Below, in pieces: positions 53,070 to 64,000 of a DNA stretch of 64,000 nucleotides. The translations under genes and the position numbers were made by a program. The stretch lies in contig WBMW01001268.1 in the NCBI GenBank assembly GCA_013396635.1, positions 1,011,039 through 1,075,038 on the forward strand, in the 5' to 3' direction. Numbering within the stretch: position 1 is the first letter of the stretch; every line of letters starts with the position of its first letter. Source of the DNA: Penelope pileata (lineage: Eukaryota > Chordata > Aves > Galliformes > Cracidae). The notes under the pieces were generated by a model. The model had not been told where the DNA came from. It did not search any database and worked only from the letters and a program-made list of their open reading frames with translations.

Positions 53070-53658
53070 GTGAGGAGAAAGAAATGAGCCTTCCTCACTG
53101 CCTGTGTTACAGCTGTGCTAGAAGGAAGGGGTAGTGCCTTTAATGCAGAGAATAACAAGAGCAAAGCTGGAGTGAGAGGGTGAGAAGTGTAAATAAAGGT
53201 GTAAATGAGGAGTTGATAGAGGAGACAGCGCCTCAGATTTGGCATTTGTTCTGCGCTTTCTTTCCTAGACTTCAAAGGGCTTGGTAAACAAAAGCTCTCC
53301 TTATGTTTCCCTGAGAGGGATGTGGAGCATGCAATGAATGGCAAATAACTTGTTTTAAGTAGCCCAAAGGCTGTCAAACACTGGCTGAATCCCCATCTGC
53401 TGTCAGTTACTGCTTCCCACTCTCCTTCTCTGACTGTGAGTATGTAGCAACATGAAGCAGTGTTGTGTAGGGAACGCTGGTGGTAAAACTGCTAATTGAC
53501 TTGATGGCAATCAATAAAGTGTCTAAGTGAAATTCAGAAAACCTCAATTCCAATAGAAAGGTGTTGTGGAATACCCTCATGTTTTCTAGAGCTGATAAAA
53601 AGGAAAAGTCTCTTCTTACAGATTGTTAACTCTAGAAAATTCCTTCTTGTTATAACAG

Positions 53659-53743
53659 ATGGGAACACTGATTTTCCATATCGCTATTGTGACCTTTTTA
53701 AAGATGTTTTTACTTTCTTCAGGAGTTGCATATACTAAAAAAG
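53659..53743 (+). CDS. CATSPERB: CATSPERB coding exon 1 (leader), GC donor
   Basis: It encodes MGTLIFHIAIVTFLKMFLLS followed by SGVAYTKK and one base of the next codon. The hydrophobic run at residues 3-20 is a signal peptide or membrane anchor. The exon ends AAAAAAG|GCAAGT, a GC donor that otherwise matches the U1 consensus. Residue-level agreement with the mammalian N-terminus (SSG-x-x-Y-x-K) and phase agreement with exon 2 support it. Confidence 0.85.
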
Positions 53744-56700
53744 GCAAGTCAATCTTACTGAATTTTCAGTTCAGTTAATTTGTTGATTAAACCGGACAAG
53801 TGAATCAAGCTGCAAATCATGCAGTTTAGAGGATGATTTTATGTATGTTCCATGCTCCTGGCGAGCCTTTCCAGGCTTTGTTCTGTTCTACCAACTGTGT
53901 GAACCCAACTTGATTGCAATATCTGGAAATATCCATATTGTTGTGAAGAGGTAGATGAACAGAAACTATACAGATTACAATACAGCTGGCTTGTGTAGGT
54001 TGTACAGCTCCAGATGAAAGCTGTTCTCCGAAGTGATGTAGTGAGGTTAGGAGGTGATATGGTGTTTTGGGGTTGGTTGTCTTGTGGGTTTATTTATTTA
54101 TTTANAAGCTTTTCCTTGGTCACTGTTGCTTGAGAACTTGTGTAGAATTCTGTACTGTGAGGGTATACATGCACATCCTCTCACTCAAAGCAGGCATGCT
54201 TTCTAGAGAGGAGTAGAACCTAATGTTAATAGTTGTTTACAAACATAACTCCAAATAATTTAACACATCACTCACTCGTCTAGATGGTTGGTTGGGTATA
54301 TGGATGGGCAAAGGATAAGAGGAACCATAGAATGCATTTTAGCTCAATCTAGAGAGTCAGCAGGAAGTCTGCATCATGTTAAAGGATTACATCTTCAGAA
54401 ATTTCTTTAATAATCATAGGAAAAATTACTAATGCACAAGTGTTTTTTCATGTGTGTGTTTTTTGTAACGTAGATTTTCATCTATGTTAATATTTTACAA
54501 GTTCCTTTCACAAAACTGGTATTTGGCATATAGATGTTTTTGCAACAGTTACTAAAATATGTTTCTTCTCTCAGAGGGAGATAATACATTATTCTCATGT
54601 TTTAATAATGGAATGGATAACAAGAAAGCAAGATATAAAACAACCAAATTGTTCCTTGGTTCACAGACTCTGGTAAGCTCTAAATTATGGGTTTGCATTT
54701 AATATTTGTGATTTCTTCACACTTGAGGTAAAAATACATACTATGGATTATTACCTTATATTTGTACTAGGAAGATTGCAATGAGGTACCCATAAACACA
54801 AAAATTATATTAAATTATGAAAAACAGTAAAAGTAGCAAATAAAATCTTATGATACAGCAAGGCCATCAGGAAAGCAAAAAATGTATCTTAATGCATATT
54901 TGCAACGAAGACTGCTGTTCTTATTTTGGTGATGAAAAGGTCATTTAAATTGAATATCTATGAAGTGCTAAGTGTTTAACTAGTTTAATAATTGCAATGG
55001 AGGGATAGCAGGAGTTTTCTCAAGCTAAGTATTTTTCCCCCTTTTTCAAAGCAAATCAGATGTTATTTATATAACATAAATGCAGAGGATAATTTGGAAA
55101 CGAGAAGAAAGTTTCTACTGAGGCATAAATCTGCAGGGCTTGTTCCTTCCTTACAAATCGCAAACAATACATATTTTTACCGCTCCATCCTCAAAGTGAA
55201 ACAGGTAACATTTAATTTTTCCAGTGCCTATTTCATTAGCGTGAGTTATAAATTAATGTCAATGGCAATACTAACACAATTATTTTACTAATTTTGTGTC
55301 CTCACAGAACCTGTGAGGCCCATACTCATGATTGGAACCCATTATTACTACTAAATACCTTACTTATCACTTCTTTTATTGCATTCTGAGCAGCTGGATT
55401 GCCTTTACAAGTGTCTCAAAACTAGAGACCAGTAGAGGAGAAACAGTTTGAATTAAAACTTAATCTACTTTAATTCCTGTATTTCTGATTGAGTATTCTC
55501 AAGTTCAGAGTTAAAGTAAGGAACTTCATGATAGCTAGTGAAAGGTAATCTGAATCATAGCAGGTGGTAGCTGTTTCATTGGAGAAGTGTGTTACAGAAT
55601 GTGAAGAAATAGGGAGTGGCAAGTTGGAAGCTGGAACTTCCAGGTGGAAGTACTGAATCTTCCTTTTTTCCAGAAAAGAATGAGTGCTATAAACACTAAA
55701 AATCTCAATCTTCTGCATATGCCATGTTAGGTAGATGTGGAAATAAAATACAGAACAAAGAAGAAATTCAGTTTTGGGTTGTCACAGTAGCTCCCTAGAA
55801 TTTCTGTAGACTTCAAACAGATCTCAAAACAGAGAACTTCAATCCAGTGTAAGTTGTGTAAATGTCATGGCACTTATTCCACTTTGTAACAAAAATACAT
55901 GAAAATATCTGAAATTTAGTTCAGATACCTCTTCAAGATATTTCTTTAACTGAAGCTTGGAAACTTCCCTGTTGTGCTTATGCTGGTATCACTATTTCAA
56001 TACAAATTTGCTCAGATGACGAATTTATTCTCCAAAGGGAGAAACTGTATAGTATAGCTGTTTTCATACAGAGAGAGACTATACTAATGGATCACCTTTT
56101 GATTGGCACAGATGCATCCATGTCAGTGTTGTACTGGTCTAATTACTTTTCCAACAGGTGTAGTTAACCTAATAAAACCTTGGTGTTTAGACTAAAAGTC
56201 TGCGTGTGTGTTTAATGACTGGGGAAGTTGCTGCTGAAGTCAGTTCTATCAGTTCAAGCTCCTCAAAGAAAAGGAGGAGAAAGAATAATCAAATCCAAGT
56301 ACTCGAGCACATATCCAAAGGAAGGTGAATCTCATCAGCTAAAGAAAAGTTTGATACTCAGTCAGGGTTTAATGGGACAGATTTAAAAANNNNNNNNNNN
56401 NNNNNNNNNNNNNNNNNNNNNNNNNNNNNNNNNNNNNNNNNNNNNNNNNNNNNNNNNNNNNNNNGCCATAAATGACCCCAAGGGTTCTATGAAACAGCTG
56501 AATATTGGCACATTCCAAGTGGCTTTGGTTAGACGTAATCTCAAGGAATTTGCTACGAAAAATTTAGTCTCCAGAATCTTTTATCCTTCACTTTATGCCC
56601 AATAATGATGCAATGAGTCATGTGCAATAAGACATACCAAAGGAAAAAGGAGTGTTTTTTAATATAGCCTCTGCAGGAAAATTTTAAGGTCTCATTTAAA

Positions 56701-59700
56701 TGTTGGCTTTCATTTCCAAAGCAAGCTGAAGACAATGCGAGTACCTGGGACGTTGACATCCCAAGACAAAATCTCACACAAAATACTGGTAAGAATTTTA
56801 AAATCATACTGCATATCCTTTGGATTCAATTGACTCTTTTCTGTAGCTGGTATGCTCTCCAATAATTAGCTTCCCTTCCTGTGCTAAATCTTGTTTGGTT
56901 TTTGTTGTCACTCAAATATATGCAGGTTTTTAACCGCTTACCAGGTTTTGTTGTCCTTGCTCAGTAATTAGTTGTTACTGAAAAATTCTATTGGCTTAGA
57001 TAAAAATATGCCTTCTGTTAGTATTGCTCTTCTGTGGCAGTCTGTAAGTTGGAAACATGTCATTAATATTCACTTCATGTCCAAGCAGACATTGCTCCAA
57101 CAGAGGAATGGCTCATCAGTCTCAGTATGCCTTTTGGATCAGATTTGTTTACTGGTGAAGGAACATTACTGGATACCCTCAGAGGTAAGGAAAAAATGAG
57201 ATCTATTCATATGTTGAAACTGGAGACTGAATTCTGCATACTGTACCCAACCTCTCTCTATTGAAATCCAATCCTAACCACACCAGGTGTATAGTACCTT
57301 AAGACTTTGATATGTGCACAGCTTAGTTGTGCTTTATCTTGTTGAGCAGCTGGACTCTTCCCTTCTACAGAACCTATTCTCCAGTGGAAACTTGGTGAAA
57401 GCATGTCTCCTGAAGACCTTGATGGTATAATACCTTATGTAACAAATATCACAATGACAGAATCTCCTTGTGCTTATGATGTGGTAGTTACTGCCCTCAT
57501 CTGTCGTGCTCCAGTTCACGGTGAGTATAGATTACTGGGCTTTAACAAATGCACAGTGAATCTAACACATGAAAAGACAAGGCAAAACAACAGCTCTAAT
57601 GTTCTGAATCAGCCATAATCTATCAAATTACCTTGTGTTTCCTGTGTCCTGCTTCCAAAATGAATTTAGCTAGTGAAATGGCTGCTGTTAAAATTCAGGC
57701 ATAGATAAAAAATTAAGTGAAGTATTTTCTCTGTATTTTTTTAATGTATTTCATAGCTCAGCCTTCCTGTTGGGCTTTATTCTTTTTTTTTTTTTTTTTT
57801 AAATGCACAGCATAAGGAGGAAAAAAAACTCAGATTAAATGATTTGAGATAGGAAAGGACATTCAGAATTCTAGGAATATTTAATGTAGAAATAAATGAG
57901 GAAACTTTGGATAGTTCTATAACAAACTGCAAAGGAAAGGCCTTTTGTGCATAGATTTATACAACAGGGGCCCTCAGTGAACAGATTTCTTTTGTTTTAA
58001 GATAGGTTAAAAACAGTTGTTGACATCAGTATCTTTGACTTTATTTTTATTTTTTTTTCCCAAAGGCCTATGGCTTTTATGACATTTTTTCTCTTGTAAA
58101 GGAAATCTAGGCAGCTTTTCAGGTGAAAACAGCTATGTGATAGAGATATAGGGTTAGATGTGATAAATTCCAGCCCATCTGCTGTCTTGTTAAAATTCCT
58201 CTCATTTCCAAAATATCTTTAAAAAAAAAAAAAAAATTAGCTTTTTTCCTCCTCAAAGCTGAAAATCTCATGACTTGTTTTCTCTCTTAAATTATCTTCT
58301 CTATTAGGCAAAGTCAGAGAAATCTTACACCTTCACATGTACTTGGTGCTGAAGCATCTCTCTACTGTCCCCCTTTACTCTTGTTGTTTCTTTAGTATGA
58401 AATCTGTACAGCTTCTCTTCTTACTCCACCTTGTCTCAATCAGTATTTATATACTTACGATGTCTGTGTACACCTGCTGAATTTTGCACTACACTTTTTC
58501 TTTGATTCTGCTCCATACTCTTGGAATAATGTGCAGATAGTTACAGAACTGTCTTGTTATTTATCAGATCCCTCCCCAGAGCAGTCCTCTGCATGAACAG
58601 CTCAAACATTAAGGGGGTATTTAGACTGCTGCTGTGCAAAATTCTTTGCCTCTCATGCTGAACAATATCTAATTAATATCTCACTGTTTCCTATCTTCAG
58701 GTAGCCATTATGTCTCTTACTTAGATTGTAAAACAGGAAACATTTTTACATATTTATTTTGTTTCTACAGCATAAACCAAAGAGGGACATCCCAGTCCTT
58801 TATTGGGATTCCTAGGCATTGTGGTAATACAAAAATCCATTACAACAGTACTGAAATTATTAGTTAATAATAATACTTAATGTTTTGCATAGGATGTGCT
58901 TTTATAACTTTCTAGATAAGCACTGAGAACTGATATATCTGGATACAGTTATTCATATTGGTAGAATTAATTCCAATCTCTAACAAGTGAACCTCTGCCT
59001 CTGAATTTGTGACCATTATCTGGGTCCAAGAGAAAAGTCGCGTAATACAACGTGTACACAACAGACTGTACTATGAAGGCTTTAAAATGTCCTAGGAAAG
59101 TGAAGTGTATGTGATGAGTTCGTACTGGAGACAAAGGATTTGCTAGGTAGTCACATGAAAAGTAGAATGGTTGAATGAATCATAAATCATAATGCTGGAA
59201 GAACCCATGGTGACCATTGACTGTTACCTTTCACAGAATTATAGAAACAATAGGTTGGAAAGGACCTACAAGATCATCTAGTCCAACTGTCCTCCTATCA
59301 CCATCCCTACCCACTAAACTACTAAACCGTATCCCATAGCACCTCATCCAGATGCTTCTTGAATGCCGCCAGGGATGGTGACTCTACCACCTCCCTGGGC
59401 AGGCCATTCCAGAGCCTGACGACTCTTTCAGAGAAGTTTTTCCTTATATCTAACCTGAATCTCTCCTGGCGGAGAGGGAGACAGGCTGTAGAGTTTTCCA
59501 GGATAACTTCTAGAGAAAATGTTGTCTCTGTTCATCTTCAGCCACTAGCATTTTCTAGCATTGGTGAGTTCAGCTGCGCCGTATAGACCAGTGGAGCCTA
59601 TGTACATTGTGTTTTTATCAGTTTTAGAAAATTTATGGCAGGTTAAAAAAAAATGAGAATCTATTCATGTGCCATTGAGGGAGAAGTAACAACCTGCACT

Positions 59701-62700
59701 TATCCTTTAACACACGATCTGCACATGAGATCTACGACAAGTCTTCCATCCCATGAAACTACTTGTTTGTGTGCTACTTAAGAGGCACGTCTTCTATGTG
59801 ATAATCTGTCTTGTTATCATGGAAAACTTTGATATTTAGCAAAACAATCTTGCATAACATTCTATGATCTACTGAAGTGTTACACAGACTGCAGAATCTG
59901 CAGTGCTGTTAAAAGTGACTGCTCCCATCTAATGGTAAATGGAAGAACAACAGAAAAATAAATGTAGTTCTGCTTTACACCAGTAACTGCAGGCATGTTA
60001 AAAGCTATGTTCCCAGATCCAGAGGGTTCAAAATAGAACCTAAATAGGACAGCAAGTAGAAGGATAAGATGAAAGTAATATCATCAAATTATTTTTAAAA
60101 CATATTTTTAACTTGCTATTTAATGCTGTAACAGTACAGGTTTAAATTAATATTGATCTGTTATCCAGTTGTTATTTCAGCTTACTTGTGGATGGAGCTT
60201 TGGTCACGAGGACGTGAAGATTTGCATGATTCTATTCAAATGGTAGTACATGCCAGATGAAAGCTTTAGGAGGAATAAGGGTAGATAGAAGCACTCCTGA
60301 ACAAAATATGTTCAGAGAGGCAATGCAGAAGAGGGTATATGAACAGCATGGTATAGTTAGGTATGGAAATTATTCAGTCATCATAGTTACATGAAATTAG
60401 AGGCTTCATAGAACCATTTGGATTGGAAAAGACCCTTAAAGTCATCAAGTCCAACCATTACTAAAATGGTAACATTAATTTTTCTCCCCAACTTCTGATC
60501 TTCTTTTTAGAAATTTATTTTCTTAGCTTTTTGACTAGGAGATGCAGAAATCTCATGACAAATAATGTTTAATGTTAGCGTTCAGTCTCTGATGATTCGT
60601 CTGCACTACTAAAAGTACGTTTGGTTTTTTTTTTTCAGAATTGTTAGGCATTTACTTACTTTTTAATTGCAATGAAATGTATTATAAAACATTGGAGTAG
60701 AAAGTGAGGCAGAAGTGGTTGATAGGACTTCTTGTTGAATTTTTTGACAAGAACATTTAAACTTTTAGTAACAAAACAGAATAAATAGCATCTCAAGAGA
60801 TGAAAGGCAAAAATAGCTTGTATGGGATAAGTACTTGACCTTTAAAGATACAGCTAACTAAAAGTGTCCTTCTGCTTATGCCTTCAAACTTGGCATCTTC
60901 TCTCTCTTCCTTCTCTTCCCCCTTTCTTCCTTTTTCCCTCTTCCTCTGGTTTCTGTGTTTAAGTGCTTTAAACCTTTTACTTTCAAGTTCCATTCCTATT
61001 CTATCTGAAAAAGTATGTGTGCTCAAAAAAAGTCCCAGAGCTAGATGCTCATTGCTCTTTAAACTGGGCATTACTATGAATTGCATTTGAAATGATATAT
61101 TTTTTTCTTGCACAGTATTAATCACAGACAGTTTGCACTAGATAATAATCAGAATTCTATCAAGTTCATAGAGAAGGACTCGGGCGTCCTTAACATCAGT
61201 GGTTGTTCTACTCACAAAAAAAAATCTGAAGCCGATTGATGAATTTACGTCACAATGATTGAAGTCGATATATTTAGATAACAGAAATAAACTTGCATAT
61301 TTGTTTGTAGAGGTTAAACACAATCACAGCAACAGCTGTGATATGGAGGTTTGCAAAGAGTTCTCATTTTTATTCCAGTGGTCTCAACCAGCCTTTACTT
61401 TAATTTCACATAGGCAACAGTTCTATGAAAGTCACTGTACTGAAGCTTTAGAAGTGCAAGAATTTCCAGACATCATTTCTGATTTATACTTTTCATCCTA
61501 ATAAAACTTCTATCTGAATAGAGAGTGACTGGCCTGTTCGGTGAAAATAAATATATTTCCTAAAGAGGTGTTATGTTGAAAGAGAAATTTTAAAATAAAT
61601 CACTCCTTCATATGAATGTTCGTCTTGATTTTTACTTTTTTAGGTATTTATGTAGGTGTTAGCTACTCTGGATTTGTATTTGAAGACACAAAGTGGTTCA
61701 ATATGACAAAAAGCCTGTGTATTCAACTGGATGATGGTAAATTTTGACTTTGTAATGATTTAGCAAGGCAAATCTGGTAGGGGGTTATATCAAGAAAATT
61801 GTATTGGAGGAAATAAGTAAACATTAGAAGACACAGACTTCCACAAATGTAAAACAAAAGTAATCAAAAGTAATACAATTTTAAGTGAAGTGTAATCTGT
61901 AAAACCCATTTTAGTTTTAATTGAACTTGTTTAGTTATGAAAACTTTCAAAAATAAAAAAAAAAATCCTANGATTGTACCAGTGGAACTGAAGGGTCAGC
62001 AGAAGTAAGTTGGATGAAAAACTGTCTGGCATTATCAAAACAATATCCATAATTTGCTATGTCCTGTAGCGTTATGCGCATGAGCTCCTAGCTGTTGATT
62101 CTATAGATGCTTTGTAAATCTCCTTTGAGAATCAGGATCAAAGATCAGCACTTGAGTAATTGTACCCTGTGCTAACTAAATATTTGTATAATTTTATTGT
62201 TTATTTGGCCAGTAGTGATTGTTTCATTTCATCCATAGTGTCTGCATGACAGCATCTCAGTTATTGTATGACGGATGTTGAGTTCTTCACGTTTGTGTAC
62301 TGTGAATACAGACTTTGATTATTTCTGGTTGTGGAGTAATTGCACACTTGTTACTATTATTTGATATTGGATAGGAGAAACAATTTAGTTTAGATCCTTA
62401 AATCCTGTAGCAAGCTGTATTTTAGATGTGTATCTTAACATTTTGCGTCAAGCATACAGTGTGTGAATACTATATTAGCCAAGGAGTGTGCACAGATGCA
62501 CAGCTTCAGCTGCGGGTTACTCTGCTAGTTGATTGTCTGCATTAATTTTGACTCCAGTTGTGATGGGAACTCCTGGACTTTCTTATGATAGTGTATGGTA
62601 GACTTTAGGAATGTAAAATTGAGTGAACTCTTCATGATGTCCTTTTTTTTTTTTTTCTTGCTAAGTCTGTGATGACCTGTCACTTGTGAATATAATTTTA

Positions 62701-62784
62701 ACAAATCACTATTTAATAGTACTCACAACAATGGGCTTATTCATCAGTGAAGACCTATGCCATCCTACTGGGAGAATCCTAAAA
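53659..62784 (+). CDS. CATSPERB: CatSper channel auxiliary subunit beta (CATSPERB), 5' part, continues past the window
   Basis: Eight exons join in frame: 53659-53743, 54575-54672, 55052-55204, 56722-56788, 57089-57184, 57371-57520, 61644-61736 and 62666-62784. They encode residues 1-287 of a protein that is about 1,100 residues long in mammals. The N-terminus is a hydrophobic leader ending LLSSGVAY, like the mammalian signal or anchor segment. Strong family blocks are DVDIPRQNLTQNT, GEGTLLDTLREPILQW, DTKWFNMTKSL and DDLSLVNIILTNHYLIVLTT followed by MGLFISEDL. Several N-x-S/T sites (NAS, NLT, NIT, NMT) fit a large extracellular domain. In mammals CATSPERB is part of the canopy over the sperm-flagellum calcium channel. 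Seven of the eight donors are GT and the first is GC. There is no stop, frameshift or broken splice site, so nothing here marks a pseudogene. The remaining three quarters of the gene is not visible. The ATG follows an in-frame TAA three bases upstream of the CAG codon that precedes it. Confidence 0.92.
54575..54672 (+). CDS. CATSPERB: CATSPERB exon 2
   Basis: The acceptor is GTTTCTTCTCTCAG. The exon reads EGDNTLFSCFNNGMDNKK, then KLFLGSQTL, aligning with the family's F-x-C-x-N-x-G and KL-x-LF-type start of the extracellular domain. The donor is CTG|GTAAGC. Confidence 0.88.
55052..55204 (+). CDS. CATSPERB: CATSPERB exon 3
   Basis: Fifty-one whole codons including QIRCYLYNINAEDN and SAGLVPSLQIANNTYFYRSI, which matches the mammalian GGLAPSLGI-type segment. 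The donor is CAG|GTAACA. Confidence 0.88.
56390..56464. other. Assembly gap (75 N)
   Basis: A run of N inside CATSPERB intron 3. It does not interrupt the joined reading frame. Confidence 1.
56722..56788 (+). CDS. CATSPERB: CATSPERB exon 4
   Basis: It encodes QAEDNASTWDVDIPRQNLTQ followed by NT. The DIPR(Q/E)N(L/I)TQ core is diagnostic. The phase agrees with exons 3 and 5. The 75-base assembly gap lies in the intron before it. Confidence 0.87.
57089..57184 (+). CDS. CATSPERB: CATSPERB exon 5
   Basis: It encodes IAPTEEWLISLSMPFG and GEGTLLDTLR, very close to the mammalian EEWLV...TEGTLLDVIR segment. The acceptor is ATGTCCAAGCAG and the donor is G|GTAAGG. Confidence 0.92.
57371..57520 (+). 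CDS. CATSPERB: CATSPERB exon 6
   Basis: It encodes EPILQWKLGESMSPEDLDGI, then IPYVTNITMTESPCAYDVVV. EPILQW and the Pro-Cys-Ala-x-Asp-Val motif are conserved in the family. The acceptor is CTTCTACAG and the donor is G|GTGAGT. Confidence 0.93.
59234..59500 (-). mobile_element. CR1 LINE 3' fragment, about 265 bases
   Basis: It begins 'cacagaattatagaaa' and continues through 'aggttggaaaggacctac', 'agatcatctagtccaact', 'ccatagcacctcatccag', 'ccacctccctgggcaggc' and 'tccttatatctaacctga'. It is the longest CR1 copy here, of a different subfamily from those at 38525 and 45874, antisense in CATSPERB intron 6. Confidence 0.92.
60408..60463 (-). mobile_element. Old CR1 LINE 3'-end fragment
   Basis: 'tcatagaaccatttggat', 'tggaaaagaccc' and 'gtcatcaagtccaacc' match a diverged CR1 3' end of about 55 bases in CATSPERB intron 6. 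Confidence 0.8.
61644..61736 (+). CDS. CATSPERB: CATSPERB exon 7
   Basis: It encodes GIYVGVSYSGFVFEDTKWFN followed by MTKSLCIQLDD. The G(I/V)Y(V/I)G...TTWFNMT-like pattern is diagnostic. The acceptor is TTACTTTTTTAG and the donor is G|GTAAAT. The preceding intron is 4.1 kb and carries two CR1 fragments. Confidence 0.92.
62666..62784 (+). CDS. CATSPERB: CATSPERB exon 8, last exon in the window
   Basis: It encodes VCDDLSLVNIILTNHYLIVL, then TTMGLFISEDLCHPTGRILK. DLSLV-x-x-(V/I)LTNH and LGLF-x-SEDL-type motifs are strongly conserved. The donor AAA|GTAAGT is good. No next exon was recognised before the end at 64000. Confidence 0.93.
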
Positions 62785-64000
62785 GTAAGTAACGTAAAGT
62801 AGTTTTTTTTTTTTTTACCCAGTTTTGCAAGATTTCAGTGAAATAAAAAGTAAACAACTGTAGCTATTTTCTGGAGATTTGACTTTGTACATACTCATTT
62901 TTCTTCTTCACTTTTATGAAGAATTTTTTTTAAGCTCTCAGTAAAAGATTATGAAATTAAAGGTAGTGAGTAAAGACGAGGAACTTGTTAATCCTTCAGA
63001 AATGTACGTAGTGTTGTCAAGAGAATACATTTTATACATGGATTTATTATATTATCAAAGTAAATTTCTTTCTAAATGGCTGACATTTTCTTCCAAATTA
63101 GTCATTTCTCACTCACTTTCTTAACAGATCATCTTATGTACAGAACAGATATTTGGGAATTGGAAAACAGTATTTTGCAAATACTCATAGTGTGTATTAG
63201 TGATGTTAATTGAGACAGAATTTGGAACCAGAGGTAATAAGGTCACCTCGAGAGGCGTGTGGTACCCAAAGTTTATTTGGACAGAAAAAATATATGCTTT
63301 ACATAAAAACAGCCTACGTGTATTCCTAAACTACTACAGAGAAAACAACAGAGATAAAACAACAGAATTAATACAAGGTTGTGTTACTGCACACCACTGT
63401 GCTTTAGTACCTTTTCCAAAGCAAACTGATTTTGCCTTCTCATTACCTATGCCCATGGAAGACATGGGACAGTCTAGAAAAACATTCATGCAGAAAACTT
63501 TTGAGCCAACTTTGACACTGACTAAAAATTCCTTGGTGATTTTTATACTGAATAATTCTCTTCTGAGTATATGAAAAGTTCTAATTTCAGAAAGGCTAAA
63601 GCTTGTTGGATTATCATGGGATCGCAAAAAGAGCATCCCAGACAGAGATCATCTTTCTGCCGAATTTCAAGTCTTTACAGAATGCATGGTACCACAAAAG
63701 CTTTTCAATAGGATACCAATTTGTTTATTTTTTGAAAGTTAGACAAAACAATGTATTTCTCCAATTTCTGTTCTTAGATAACTATTTCAGCTGTTGTTTT
63801 CCAGATTTTGGAAACATCAGCCTGAGATAGAAAACTTGAAAGGAAAGTTTCACTTCACATAGCTGGTTTAGAGAAATTATGAACTGTTCTGCATAGATCA
63901 TTAGAAGATTCTGTTTCCAGCTTTCTTAATAACGGACAGTGCCTCTAGGTCTGTTTTTAATGCAGCTTTCATGGTGACATCTTTCTGGAATTCACAAGAC
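62785..64000 (+). other. CATSPERB: CATSPERB intron 8, running off the window
   Basis: No further CATSPERB exon was recognised. Two overlapping plus-strand frames (63200-63574 and 63603-63830) and a minus-strand frame across them do not match the protein expected next, and they lack well-placed splice sites in the right phase. Confidence 0.55.

Larger units (their letters stand above)
53744..62665 (+). other. CATSPERB: CATSPERB introns 1 to 7
   Basis: Introns are 53744-54574, 54673-55051, 55205-56721, 56789-57088, 57185-57370, 57521-61643 and 61737-62665. They hold single N bases at 54105 and 61971, the 75-base gap, T and A runs near 57782-57801 and 58219-58236, and two CR1 fragments in intron 6. 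Confidence 0.75.

Noticed and set aside
63200..63830. Open frames in the last kilobase as the next CATSPERB exon
   Set aside because: A Trp-Tyr pair near 63685 invited comparison with the mammalian segment that follows exon 8, but neighbouring residues do not match. No acceptor in the needed phase introduces it.

Overview
This window is nuclear DNA from a bird, most likely a galliform. The strongest evidence is a set of truncated CR1 LINE 3' ends with the avian 'atcatagaatcatagaat' terminus and 'ggttggaagggacctt' core. Long AT-rich introns with GT-AG splice sites, no bacterial-style gene packing, and runs of N (a 75-base gap at 56390-56464 and three single N) point to a draft vertebrate assembly. 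Almost all long open frames are chance; the real coding sequence lies in short spliced exons that I assembled by hand.

Two protein genes are readable, both on the + strand. The first is TC2N (tandem C2 domains nuclear protein), complete in coding sequence. It has a CpG-rich 5' end at the left edge of the window, a 13.6 kb first intron, and eleven coding exons between 13772 and 29169. All junctions are phase-consistent and give about 488 residues, the usual size for the family. Its 3' UTR has a proximal poly(A) signal at 29237 and possibly a distal one at 31393.

The second is the 5' part of CATSPERB, the beta auxiliary subunit of the sperm CatSper calcium channel. Eight coding exons from 53659 to 62784 join in frame into the first 287 residues; the rest lies beyond the right edge. 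The order TC2N then CATSPERB, both in the same direction, matches the mammalian arrangement (human 14q32). An open, correctly spliced CATSPERB reading frame in a bird is the most interesting content, because birds are generally described as lacking the CatSper channel. Its first intron uses a GC donor. A CpG-dense patch at 52915-53069 just upstream is a candidate promoter and 5' UTR exon.

Between the genes lie about 22 kb of mostly AT-rich intergenic DNA. It holds two CR1 fragments, simple repeats, a GC-rich patch with a YY1-like site, an inverted repeat carrying two CACGTG boxes, and a 125-codon minus-strand frame (40094-40471) whose start resembles LAPTM-family lysosomal membrane proteins. 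That last assignment is tentative. No tRNA, rRNA, CRISPR, complete transposon or endogenous retrovirus was recognised.
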